A DNA stretch of 37,375 nucleotides from Oceanospirillum beijerinckii DSM 7166 (GTDB taxonomy: Bacteria; Pseudomonadota; Gammaproteobacteria; Pseudomonadales; Halomonadaceae): positions 1 to 37,375 of the forward strand of contig NZ_AULT01000055.1 in assembly GCF_000422425.1 (NCBI RefSeq), written 5' to 3'. The notes below the pieces were generated by a model. That model did not search any database and had not been told where the DNA came from. It saw only the letters and a program-made list of their open reading frames with translations. Within the stretch, counting starts at the first letter, position 1; the number at the start of each line of letters is the position of its first letter. The translations under genes were made by a program, and so were the position numbers. Shown here one piece after another: positions 1 through 7,709 of the stretch.

Positions 1-1
1 A

Positions 2-91
2 GAGAGAAACCGGGGAAAACAAAGAGTGGACTGGCGTTTTACAACGGAAGATGCCCGAATTAAGTTAAAACGCCTTTATCCTAATTTATAA
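2..91 (+). mobile_element. 3' end of IS630-type transposase gene (partial)
   Basis: The frame starting at base 2 is open to a TAA at 89-91 and encodes about 29 residues ending in RIKLKRLYPNL. This matches the basic C-terminal tail typical of IS630/Tc1-like DDE transposases (DWRFTTEDARIKLKRLYP type). The rest of the element lies left of the window. The next open frame, a kinase-like gene without an N-terminus, begins almost immediately after the stop. The IS probably truncated that gene, but no terminal inverted repeat can be checked here. Confidence 0.6.
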
Positions 92-92
92 G

Positions 93-989
93 ACTGATGG
101 ACTACTAGGAACATTCGCCTTAAAAAGATTTAACGATAAACCAAGCCTAAAAGAATCCGTATTTCCATTAGGTGCTATTGGTACACTCACAACGACAAAA
201 GAGTTCATAGAAAATGCAGAATTTCACTCCAAGGTAGAGTTATCACCAAAACTAATTGCTACTGATATACACTTAGGGATTGCGGTTTATGAGTGGCTTG
301 ATAATTCTTCTATTTGTGAAGATGAAGTATATGTTAGAGAGATAATTAACTGTATACAAAAGAATGGAAAAAAATGGATTAACAAGCAAAAAATTGGAGC
401 TTACACTTCAGCTGTAAATCAATTTCTTATCACCCTTGACAACAAAGACCTACTATTAGTTGACAAATTGTCTCTCCAGATAAATAGCTTTCCTAAACCT
501 TTACCAAAAGTCCGAGAAACACACCCTGTTGTTGAACTCCAGAGAATACTTTTATGCGCTAAACTAAAAGGTTGGGCTATTGAAAAAGATGTTTTATCTA
601 GATTAAGCATGATTGTAAGGATGGCAATAGATTTGGGTATACCAGATTCAACTTCAATTAAATTATGCCATGGTGACTTAAAACCTAGGCATTTACTGAA
701 GTCTAATGAAAAAGTCTTCACAATAGATACAGAACAGTCTGTGTTTGCAGTTGGTTCTTTAGACTTAGGAGTATGGGCAAGCAAGAGAATTATTTACGGT
801 GAAAGCTCATTCGATGTCATAAAATCCATAAGAAACATTGCTCAAACAGAAGAAGAGATTAATACTGCAATACAATGGCTTGTTTATTCTATTGCCTTTG
901 GTTATCTAGTTCGTACTCAACATGGGGATTTAGAAGAACCTACAAAAAAGTTAATGCGAGTACTCTACGATTTGTCACTAGCGATGTAA
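93..989 (+). CDS. Aminoglycoside-phosphotransferase-like kinase, 5'-truncated
   Basis: The reading frame is open from base 69, just past the IS630 tail, to a TAA at 987-989. It has no convincing start codon near its 5' end. A TTG at 468 is in frame but would discard a well-coded first half. The C-terminal part has an APH/choline-kinase-type catalytic loop (HGDLKPRHLL) followed by an IDTE metal-binding motif and SLDLGVW. This is the order expected in the APH superfamily. The first segment (LLGTFALKRF) resembles the end of a kinase N-lobe, so the beginning of the gene is missing. It converges on the STAND gene with 8 bases between stop codons. The substrate cannot be predicted, and the fragment is probably not functional. 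Confidence 0.6.
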   Translation, partial: TDGLLGTFALKRFNDKPSLKESVFPLGAIGTLTTTKEFIENAEFHSKVELSPKLIATDIHLGIAVYEWLDNSSICEDEVYVREIINCIQKNGKKWINKQKIGAYTSAVNQFLITLDNKDLLLVDKLSLQINSFPKPLPKVRETHPVVELQRILLCAKLKGWAIEKDVLSRLSMIVRMAIDLGIPDSTSIKLCHGDLKPRHLLKSNEKVFTIDTEQSVFAVGSLDLGVWASKRIIYGESSFDVIKSIRNIAQTEEEINTAIQWLVYSIAFGYLVRTQHGDLEEPTKKLMRVLYDLSLAM

Positions 990-997
990 CTGACTAT

Positions 998-3900
998 TCA
1001 CTCAGTAAGAAGGAAACGATAAATATCTCTACTGCCTATGTTTTTATATAGGCAAGTTATACCACCCAGTTGATTATTATGATCACCTGGGTCTAAGTAT
1101 AATATATTATGTAAATTTTCAGCATAATTCCATGCCTCATTCCCAATCAAATTAATGATATCCTTATATAGTTCAGGAGATTTATTAGAACGAAAAAAGA
1201 TATTCACTAGTGCCCCTGAGACTCTGGTACGGTGCTTAAATTTACCGTTAACTTTTTCAAGCTCATTTTCTATTGGCATATGCACTAAAGATTGTCGGTC
1301 TTTGATATATGCATCTTCCATTCTACCTTCTAATTCCGCAACCGTAGCTAAGTTAGCTCGAATTCGCCAGAGACGTCTTAGGTTATGTTGAATGAAAGCC
1401 TCATTCTCAGCTCTTGTTAAAGAGGCAATAGCCCTGTCAGTTTTATCCTTAGCTATGTTTATACATCCATAAAAAATATCACTACGAATAATCTCTTTAG
1501 TTACTCCATGGTTTTCTGCAATAGTCAAAGCGCTATTAATATTATTCTCTGCTTGATCATAAAACTCCTCCATTATATCCAAATGTCCAATATCATTCAA
1601 AAAATGTGCTATTTGATGTTGATTCCCTATTCGCCTAGCAACTTTCAAACCTTTATTCCAATAACGTCTAGCTTGATCTTGATCACTGTACATATAGATA
1701 GCCCCCAGACTAGCGGCTACCTCTTCAAATAACTCCCAGTCGGCTCCATTACGCAAGCTTAATGCTCTACTCATTTCTATCCGTGCATTATCAAGCCTGC
1801 CCAGATGGCGTTCACAAATAGCTATTCTCATACGAATATCTGAAAGTGATTTACTTCTCAATCCTTTAGATTTCGGCCAGTATTTCTCTGCTTCCTTAAA
1901 TAGAACCATTGCAGTATTGTAATCACTTTGACCAAACTTAAGCCTGCCCTCATAAAATTTGAAAAGTGACTTATGATTTGTTTCTATATATCTCTCTGAA
2001 TTCATTGCTCCTAGAGTTATTAATCTGTTTGACAATTCATCAGGAAATACACCGATCTTATCCATATATTTTAGAGGTGATACGATGGTATCTAATAACT
2101 GTAACTTACTAGTAGACTGTCTTTCCTTTGGTATTTCAACAAACCCTAGCGAGTCATCTAATTTCTCGATGTAAGGCACCAAAAAGTCTGATTTTCCAAA
2201 AAATTTTGATGTATTTAGCAGGATAGCAGCTCTTACCAAACTATACTCTAGAGCCTCTTGATATCTCCGATTTTCTTCAGAGGTTTTGATAAGTGATTCC
2301 AATGTCCCTAGGCACAGAGATGGTTTGTTTGCCAAGTAAGAAAGACGAAAAATGAGATCTGTTTTCTCAACTGAATCTATTTTATCAATCAGTCTCTTCG
2401 CAATGTTCATTATAGGGAAAATCGGCATGCTTTGAAAAACTGCAAGCCTGATAATATCGTGATCAAATGCACAGTTTTCATTTCCTATTAAGTGAACAAG
2501 ATTTGAAAAACGAAAAATTTCACTCTTTTCACAAATCTCGATCAGTTTATTTAATTTATAATCACTCTCTTTTTGAAAGATAGATAAAGCTATATCTAGA
2601 GAAAAGAATTTTCCTAAACAAGCACAAGATAAAAGAAAGTCTCTAAGCAGCTCTCCATGAGTTTTTATAATTAACTCAAGTCTTTTCTTGCTAGCTCCTT
2701 GAAGAACCCTATTATTAATAGCTTTTTTTATACCCAGAGAATCAGAAATAAAAGAGCCTACCCCATCTTTGTTGATAATAACATCTAAGTGTCTTAAATA
2801 GAGTAATGCTTCCTTTAAATTAAATGGATTAGTCCCAACTTGTTCAATGATTGATACAGCCTCGATATCACTCAAGCCTCTTATTGATTTTGTTGGCAGT
2901 GCAATAGCATCATTTCTTTTTAATGAGGAAATATAGTTATACTGGAGAGCATCTTGGTTATCACAAAATCTACCAAGGGCTTCAAACCATTTCTCTTGCT
3001 CTTCTTTTTTTCCAAAACTATTTGGTCTTGTGGAAAATAGAAAGTAAACACGACCTTGACTTCTAACTGAAAGCTGTGAAAACAAGTCTTCCAAGAAACT
3101 CAATACAGATGGATTTACTTTGTGTAAATCTTCAAAAACTATGAATACAGGTGATTTGTTTGATAGTTTGGATAAGGTAGAAGAAAGGGCTGATACAATG
3201 TGTTTAATATCTGAGTATTGTCCGTTGTTTTCTCTCATTATAGATAACAGGCCAGATGCGGGGTAATCATGAAAAAATGCTCGAGTGTCTTCTGTAGACA
3301 TCCATTCTTTTAATATAGCGGGATCTATATTGTTTGAAATATCCTGAGGGATAGGTAATGATTGTTGAACTATGGCTTGTGTAACATTTATTGCAGTTCT
3401 ATGTTTAGCACCATCGAGATACATCTCAGTGATACTTCTATTCAATATTTTTTGTCGAACTTTATTAACAATAAAACTTTTTCCGATTCCTCCTCCTGCT
3501 TCTAAAAGGCAGCCTCTCACTCCCCCCTCATCTGAAAGAATTTTGAAATCTGAAGAAATTGAGTTAACTATCTGTTCTCTTTCAACTGGCAGTTCATTGC
3601 TTAGTATTGACTGACGAACTCTTAATTGTGAATTTGAAGGTGCATGATTAACCGTTATATCTCTACTTATATCCAAATAAGATAGTATGTCATTGCAAGA
3701 ATACTTTCCTGGCGAGGTTATACAAACACTAAAAACAACTCTATGAGTACTATCCGTTGCATCAATATTGACTTTTCCTTTGGATAGGCAGTTAATGGAA
3801 AAAAAATGATTGTCGCTCGGTTTGGCAATAGGTTTAACATATATATCTCCATTGCTACAAGAACCTGAAACTTCGCACACCCAGAAGACTATCTCGCCTA

Positions 3901-4492
3901 CACCAATAGTTAATGTGGAGTCACTAACTATCTCATCGTATTGCTGGGCAACAAAACCAGTTTTTATATAGATGCTGCTTTGTTTTTCTAAATAACTTAG
4001 TTTTACTTTGTAAGGTACAGGTGAAATAAGGGAATGCTGATTGCGAGCTAACTCTATTAGAGCATTACCGTCAATAAAGGACACACTCATGTTTAATCTT
4101 CGACCTACCTTTAAACATGTATTTTTTGCTCTCTGAGTAAAGAATCCATTAGTAACAAAGATGAGCTTATGAACATATTTATCTAATGCAAGAATGACAT
4201 GCCCACCTATATCGCTCTCATTTACACTGGCTTTTGTTCTTTTTTTAACTTCAGCCCAAAATAATGTTTCATGCGAAAGATCACCGCTAAATTCTGAGTA
4301 ACCCTGAGGACCAATAATGAAACTGGCATAACCATCTTTTCCTCCATCATTCACATATTGTGTTTTATGCATCTTTAAACCATCTTTGCTGTAATAGCAT
4401 GAAAGAAGATCGATGACATAATCTTCAAACTCTTTCCATGTCATTTGGGAAAAGGGATCTTCAGATATACTATCTAAATCCAAATTACTCAT
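998..4492 (-). CDS. Mrr-type nuclease / STAND NTPase / TPR protein (Avs-like defence sensor)
   Basis: This is a 1164-residue multidomain protein. Residues about 15-150 form an Mrr-like PD-(D/E)xK endonuclease domain. The candidate catalytic residues are D53 (GGKDGYA) and E81-V-K83, with a supporting LIFVTNGFF strand. A linker leads to an AAA+/STAND ATPase with Walker A GGGIGKS (333-339), Walker B VFIVFEDLH (D455) and a sensor-like FLFSTRP (484-490). Residues about 840-1090 are helical TPR-like repeats. Nuclease-STAND-TPR order is that of Avs/NLR-like anti-phage sensors: the repeats recognise a phage protein, the NTPase oligomerises and the nuclease cuts DNA. Function here is inferred from architecture. 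The gene is AT-rich, diverges from fic across 204 bp of palindromes, and lies in an integrase-borne island. Start ATG at 4492. Confidence 0.75.
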   Translation of the reverse strand: MSNLDLDSISEDPFSQMTWKEFEDYVIDLLSCYYSKDGLKMHKTQYVNDGGKDGYASFIIGPQGYSEFSGDLSHETLFWAEVKKRTKASVNESDIGGHVILALDKYVHKLIFVTNGFFTQRAKNTCLKVGRRLNMSVSFIDGNALIELARNQHSLISPVPYKVKLSYLEKQSSIYIKTGFVAQQYDEIVSDSTLTIGVGEIVFWVCEVSGSCSNGDIYVKPIAKPSDNHFFSINCLSKGKVNIDATDSTHRVVFSVCITSPGKYSCNDILSYLDISRDITVNHAPSNSQLRVRQSILSNELPVEREQIVNSISSDFKILSDEGGVRGCLLEAGGGIGKSFIVNKVRQKILNRSITEMYLDGAKHRTAINVTQAIVQQSLPIPQDISNNIDPAILKEWMSTEDTRAFFHDYPASGLLSIMRENNGQYSDIKHIVSALSSTLSKLSNKSPVFIVFEDLHKVNPSVLSFLEDLFSQLSVRSQGRVYFLFSTRPNSFGKKEEQEKWFEALGRFCDNQDALQYNYISSLKRNDAIALPTKSIRGLSDIEAVSIIEQVGTNPFNLKEALLYLRHLDVIINKDGVGSFISDSLGIKKAINNRVLQGASKKRLELIIKTHGELLRDFLLSCACLGKFFSLDIALSIFQKESDYKLNKLIEICEKSEIFRFSNLVHLIGNENCAFDHDIIRLAVFQSMPIFPIMNIAKRLIDKIDSVEKTDLIFRLSYLANKPSLCLGTLESLIKTSEENRRYQEALEYSLVRAAILLNTSKFFGKSDFLVPYIEKLDDSLGFVEIPKERQSTSKLQLLDTIVSPLKYMDKIGVFPDELSNRLITLGAMNSERYIETNHKSLFKFYEGRLKFGQSDYNTAMVLFKEAEKYWPKSKGLRSKSLSDIRMRIAICERHLGRLDNARIEMSRALSLRNGADWELFEEVAASLGAIYMYSDQDQARRYWNKGLKVARRIGNQHQIAHFLNDIGHLDIMEEFYDQAENNINSALTIAENHGVTKEIIRSDIFYGCINIAKDKTDRAIASLTRAENEAFIQHNLRRLWRIRANLATVAELEGRMEDAYIKDRQSLVHMPIENELEKVNGKFKHRTRVSGALVNIFFRSNKSPELYKDIINLIGNEAWNYAENLHNILYLDPGDHNNQLGGITCLYKNIGSRDIYRFLLTE

Positions 4493-4600
4493 AATTATTA
4501 GTTATCAGAATCTTTGTTTATAAGCTTTCTCTGAAGTGATGCTTGCTGTTCTGTGGATTGACTTAATTTGGGCGGTAGGTGTGCACCATGTCACCAAGAA

Positions 4601-4641
4601 TGCCTTTGCTACTAATATTTTTAAAATTAGTAGAAAAGGCA
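4601..4641. promoter_or_regulatory. 41-bp palindrome, operator candidate 1 (STAND/fic intergenic)
   Basis: The arms are TGCCTTTGCTACTAAT (4601-4616) and its complement at 4626-4641, with one mismatch in 16 and a 9-base AT spacer. The inner half-site TACTAAT recurs in the palindrome at 4657-4679. It lies between the divergent STAND and fic start codons, so it could be a shared operator. It has no T-tract of terminator type. Confidence 0.6.
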
Positions 4642-4656
4642 TGAGAAGGGGGGGTA

Positions 4657-4679
4657 TACTAATTTCATGATAATTAGTA
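4657..4679. promoter_or_regulatory. Perfect 23-bp palindrome upstream of fic (operator candidate 2)
   Basis: TACTAATT (4657-4664) and AATTAGTA (4672-4679) are perfect complements around TCATGAT. The right arm ends 17 bases before the fic ATG and just before the ribosome binding site AAAGG (4683-4687). Occupancy would block fic transcription or initiation. The half-site is shared with operator candidate 1. Confidence 0.65.
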
Positions 4680-4696
4680 GTTAAAGGCTTGCGGCT

Positions 4697-6061
4697 ATGA
4701 AAATGCCCCTTGTTCCACCTTCTCCAGATCGTTTGCTTGATATGCTGAACAAGGGCGATGCTTCGCTATTTCAATTGCTGTTCAGCTCTGACATCGGCCC
4801 GTGTGATGATAAAGGTCGGTATATGCACTGGGATAAGCTGCGCCACCTGACACCCCCGGTTGGTTTTACTTCTGAGCTGTATTGGCATGCGGTAAAACAG
4901 GCCAGAAGTAAGATCTCTAAGTCGTTTCCATTTACCGATAAATACGGCAAACCTTTTGTATATGGCATGCCGGATACTGTGATGCGAGATATTCTCTGGA
5001 TCAGTGAGAATGCGACGGGGGCTTTAAACGCTGATGCCAGAATTGCAGATGACAAAACGCGCAATACCTATCTGATTAACTCTCTGATCGAGGAAGCAAT
5101 CAGTTCCAGTCAGTTGGAAGGGGCATCAACGACTCGCAAAGTAGCGAAAGAGATGATTCGTTCTGGCCGCTCTCCTCAGGATCTATCAGAGCGGATGATT
5201 TACAACAATCACCAAGCGATGATGTTTATCAGAGAGTTTCGTGGTGAGAAGCTGACGCCTTCAATGATTTTTGAGTTACATGAGATTCTGACAGAGGGGA
5301 CGTTAGAAGAGGGAGATAGGCAAAAGGCCGGGGCTTTTAGGACGGAAAGCGATGATATTGGTGTTTATTCACATGATGCTCAGCTATTACATACGCCACC
5401 TAGAGCGGAAGAGTTACCGGAGCGTTTACAGCGACTGTGTGATTTTGCGAATAAAATAGGGGAGCCTGAAGGTAGCTATATTCCTCCCATTATCCGGGCA
5501 ATCATCATTCACTTTATGATTGGCTATGACCACCCTTTCGTGGATGGTAACGGTAGAACAGCCCGTGCCTTGTTTTACTGGGTGATGTCGAATGAAGATT
5601 ACTGGCTAATGGAATATCTCTCCATCTCTCGGGTTATCAAGAAATCTCCTACCAAGTACATGTATGCGTATCTCTATACTGAAACCGATGGTAATGATAC
5701 GACTTACTTTATATTGCATCAGCTGGCAGCCATTAGGGAGGCGATAGAGGATCTTCACACCTGGTTGTTGAAGAAGTCAGAAGAGCTGCTGGAAGCGGAA
5801 AGCGTTTTGGAGGGGTCGATATTAAAAGGCAAGTTAAACCACCGCCAGTTAGGCATTTTGAAAAATGCGCTGGAGAATCCTGGTGCGGAGTATACGATTA
5901 AGTCTCACCAGAACTCTCATGGCATAGTTTACCAGACTGCTAGAACGGATCTTTTGAAGCTGTCGGACGATTTTGGTTTGTTAAGGAAGTTTAAGCAGGG
6001 CAATAAGGATGTGTTTATTGCCCCGCCAAATCTTGTTGAGCTGGTCAGGAAAACAGGGTAG
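4697..6061 (+). CDS. Fic-domain AMP-transferase with C-terminal winged helix
   Basis: This is a 454-residue Fic protein. The active-site motif HPFVDGNGRTAR lies at 279-290 and includes catalytic H279. An N-terminal inhibitory helix carries S137-SQL-E141-G142, the (S/T)xxxE(G/N) motif of self-inhibited class II Fic enzymes. Residues about 375-450 look like a winged helix (RQLGILKNAL, then YQTARTDLLKL). Fic enzymes of this layout transfer AMP from ATP to target proteins and often to themselves. No separate FicA/Phd-type antitoxin gene is present, which fits intramolecular inhibition. The upstream double palindrome and the DNA-binding-like C-terminus suggest autoregulation, which is inference. 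An AAAGG site 9 bases before the ATG supports the start, and a hairpin terminator follows. Confidence 0.88.
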   Translation: MKMPLVPPSPDRLLDMLNKGDASLFQLLFSSDIGPCDDKGRYMHWDKLRHLTPPVGFTSELYWHAVKQARSKISKSFPFTDKYGKPFVYGMPDTVMRDILWISENATGALNADARIADDKTRNTYLINSLIEEAISSSQLEGASTTRKVAKEMIRSGRSPQDLSERMIYNNHQAMMFIREFRGEKLTPSMIFELHEILTEGTLEEGDRQKAGAFRTESDDIGVYSHDAQLLHTPPRAEELPERLQRLCDFANKIGEPEGSYIPPIIRAIIIHFMIGYDHPFVDGNGRTARALFYWVMSNEDYWLMEYLSISRVIKKSPTKYMYAYLYTETDGNDTTYFILHQLAAIREAIEDLHTWLLKKSEELLEAESVLEGSILKGKLNHRQLGILKNALENPGAEYTIKSHQNSHGIVYQTARTDLLKLSDDFGLLRKFKQGNKDVFIAPPNLVELVRKTG

Positions 6062-6073
6062 CTTTCCATCCTT

Positions 6074-6116
6074 CCCGATCTTGTGGTGGGTACACAGTAG
6101 TAGATCGGGTATTTTT
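6074..6116 (+). terminator. Intrinsic terminator after fic
   Basis: CCCGATCT (6074-6081) pairs with AGATCGGG (6102-6109) across a 20-base loop and is followed by TATTTTT. It lies 12 bases after the fic stop and before the convergent integrase stop. Confidence 0.6.
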
Positions 6117-6127
6117 GGAGCATTGAG

Positions 6128-7378
6128 TTAGCTACCTTCGCAATGCTTTTCCCAAAGTAGCATCAGTTCACGTCTCTGTTCCAGTAGGCTATCTCTGGCA
6201 TATGCGGCCCGTGTAGCGTCGGTGCTGACATGTGCCAATTGGAGTTCTGATATTTCATCTGCGAATCCAGGCTGTGCTCTGGCCCATTCTTTGAATGATG
6301 ATCGCATGCCGTGAGGTGTGGCTATGCGATTACTGATCGTATCGAGATAGCCTCCATTGGCATTTTTGTTACTCTGCTCATGCATGACTTTGATTAGCCT
6401 GGCTAGTGTGGCATCAGAGAGCGGATTACCTCTGTTGCTGGTAAATACATAGGGGCTATCCAGCATGTGTGGCATGGACTGTATTATCTCGCAGGCCTGG
6501 TCTGATAGTGGCACTAGGTGATCTTTACCGGCCTTCATGCGGGTATGAGGAATACACCATACTTGGTCGGTGAAATTAAATTCATCCCATTCAGCCAGTC
6601 GAACTTCCCCAGATCGGCAGCCGGTTAGTATCAATGAGCGTAATGCTGCTGCACTAATGTTTGGCCGGGCTTGCAAGTCTTTATAAAGGGGTGGGATATC
6701 GGAGTAATGCAGAGCGGGTTGGTGTTGTGCACCTTTTTGTTTTTTGATTTTGGCGATACTGGGGAGGAGAGGTTCAAGGCAGCCTTTCCAGGCGGCAGGA
6801 TTTGGGGCTGTTCTGATGTTTGCGGCTAGGGCGTAGTCAAACACAGTTGCCATCCTTTGCCTGACTCTACTAGCTGTCTCGGGTTTATCTGACCAAACGG
6901 GTTTAAGAACCTCCAGGCATTCTGTAGTGGTGATATCTGCAATAGGTCTGTCACCAATTAAAGGAATGACATAGTTGCTCAAGGTGGTTATCCACTGTTT
7001 GGCGTGTTTGTGATTTTTAAACTCTTGTTGTTTGACTGAGTGACAATTGAGGGCGGCTTGTTCAAATGTGACGAGACTGCTTTTTTTAGCCAGTTGTGCT
7101 TTGGCTTCTTTTCGTTCTGCTAATGGGTCGATGCCTGCTGCAACTTTTTCTTTGAACTGTCTGGCCTTTTCGCGAGCGTCGGATAGACTGATATCAGGGT
7201 AGCCTCCAAGGCCTGCGTCAACACGTCGTCCTGATATTGATGTGCGAAGTACCCAGCCTTTCGAACCTGTCTTCGTGATGCGTAGCATTAACCCTGATAC
7301 GCCACCTACGGCATATTTTCCAGGTTCACAGAGTCGTTTGATTTGTATGGCGGACAGTTCTTTTACTTTTACAGGCAT
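6128..7378 (-). CDS. P4-type tyrosine recombinase / integrase
   Basis: This is a 416-residue integrase. Residues about 1-90 form the DUF4102 arm-binding domain (KYAVGGVSGLMLRI). Residues about 105-190 form a core-binding domain, and 220-410 form the catalytic domain with R255 (GCRSGEVR), H356-x-x-R359 (HGMRSSF), H383 and nucleophile Y393 (AAYARDS). All catalytic residues are present, so it should be active. Such enzymes integrate islands at the 3' ends of tRNA genes. A tRNA-Ser-like 15-bp remnant lies 148 bases from its start codon, so this gene marks the right end of an island extending leftwards with the fic and STAND genes as cargo. Confidence 0.93.
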   Translation of the reverse strand: MPVKVKELSAIQIKRLCEPGKYAVGGVSGLMLRITKTGSKGWVLRTSISGRRVDAGLGGYPDISLSDAREKARQFKEKVAAGIDPLAERKEAKAQLAKKSSLVTFEQAALNCHSVKQQEFKNHKHAKQWITTLSNYVIPLIGDRPIADITTTECLEVLKPVWSDKPETASRVRQRMATVFDYALAANIRTAPNPAAWKGCLEPLLPSIAKIKKQKGAQHQPALHYSDIPPLYKDLQARPNISAAALRSLILTGCRSGEVRLAEWDEFNFTDQVWCIPHTRMKAGKDHLVPLSDQACEIIQSMPHMLDSPYVFTSNRGNPLSDATLARLIKVMHEQSNKNANGGYLDTISNRIATPHGMRSSFKEWARAQPGFADEISELQLAHVSTDATRAAYARDSLLEQRRELMLLWEKHCEGS

Positions 7379-7525
7379 GTTTTATGTCCCACATCTTGTC
7401 CCACAAAAATAAAGTTATTATGGGTTGTTAAGGGGTTTTGACGGTTACAAGTCAAAATCAACAAGTCTTTATAAATCAATTGATTATAGCAAAATTGTTG
7501 TGGGAGATTATAGGCGGGTAGCGGA

Positions 7526-7540
7526 CTCCCTCTCCGCCAC
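7526..7540 (+). other. Attachment-site remnant: 3' end of a tRNA-Ser
   Basis: CTCCCTCTCCGCCAC is identical to the acceptor-stem 3' strand, discriminator G and CCA of the tRNA-Ser(GGA) at 35566-35653, plus one base on each side. It is in the opposite orientation. Nothing upstream of it folds as the rest of a tRNA. A strong intrinsic terminator follows 7 bases later, as expected downstream of a tRNA gene. Together with the adjacent integrase this marks the distal att copy of the left island. The complete tRNA copy should lie left of the window. Confidence 0.65.
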
Positions 7541-7547
7541 GAATTCT

Positions 7548-7579
7548 AAAAACCCGCTGAGTAATCAGCGGGTTTTTTT
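7548..7579 (+). terminator. Intrinsic terminator downstream of the tRNA-Ser remnant
   Basis: AAACCCGCTGA (7550-7560) pairs perfectly with TCAGCGGGTTT (7565-7575) over a GTAA loop and ends in seven Ts. It is most likely the original terminator of the tRNA gene whose 3' end was left at 7526-7540. Confidence 0.85.
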
Positions 7580-7637
7580 GTGCCTGAAATTTGTATCTCT
7601 CGAAGAATCTTTCCTCTTATCCAGCCATCATTTTACT

Positions 7638-7708
7638 TTTACATTTTCAGTTTACTGCTAATATCGGCAGCAGGCTGGTATCGATCAGTGTGCTGATGGA
7701 GCCTGCTG
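7638..7708 (+). promoter_or_regulatory. ldcA promoter and 5'-leader hairpin covering the ribosome binding site
   Basis: A sigma70-like TTTACA (7638-7643) and TAATAT (7659-7664) would start transcription near 7670. CAGCAGGCT (7668-7676) pairs perfectly with AGCCTGCTG (7700-7708), and inside it ATCAG (7684-7688) pairs with CTGAT (7693-7697). The GGAG ribosome binding site (7698-7701) lies within this fold and ATG 7710 follows directly. The fold is visible in the sequence; a role in translational control is inferred. Confidence 0.45.
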
Positions 7709-7709
7709 T

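Noticed and set aside
7425-7661. Open frame of 78 codons over the att remnant
   Set aside because: It runs through the tRNA remnant and its terminator, and the composition is not coding.
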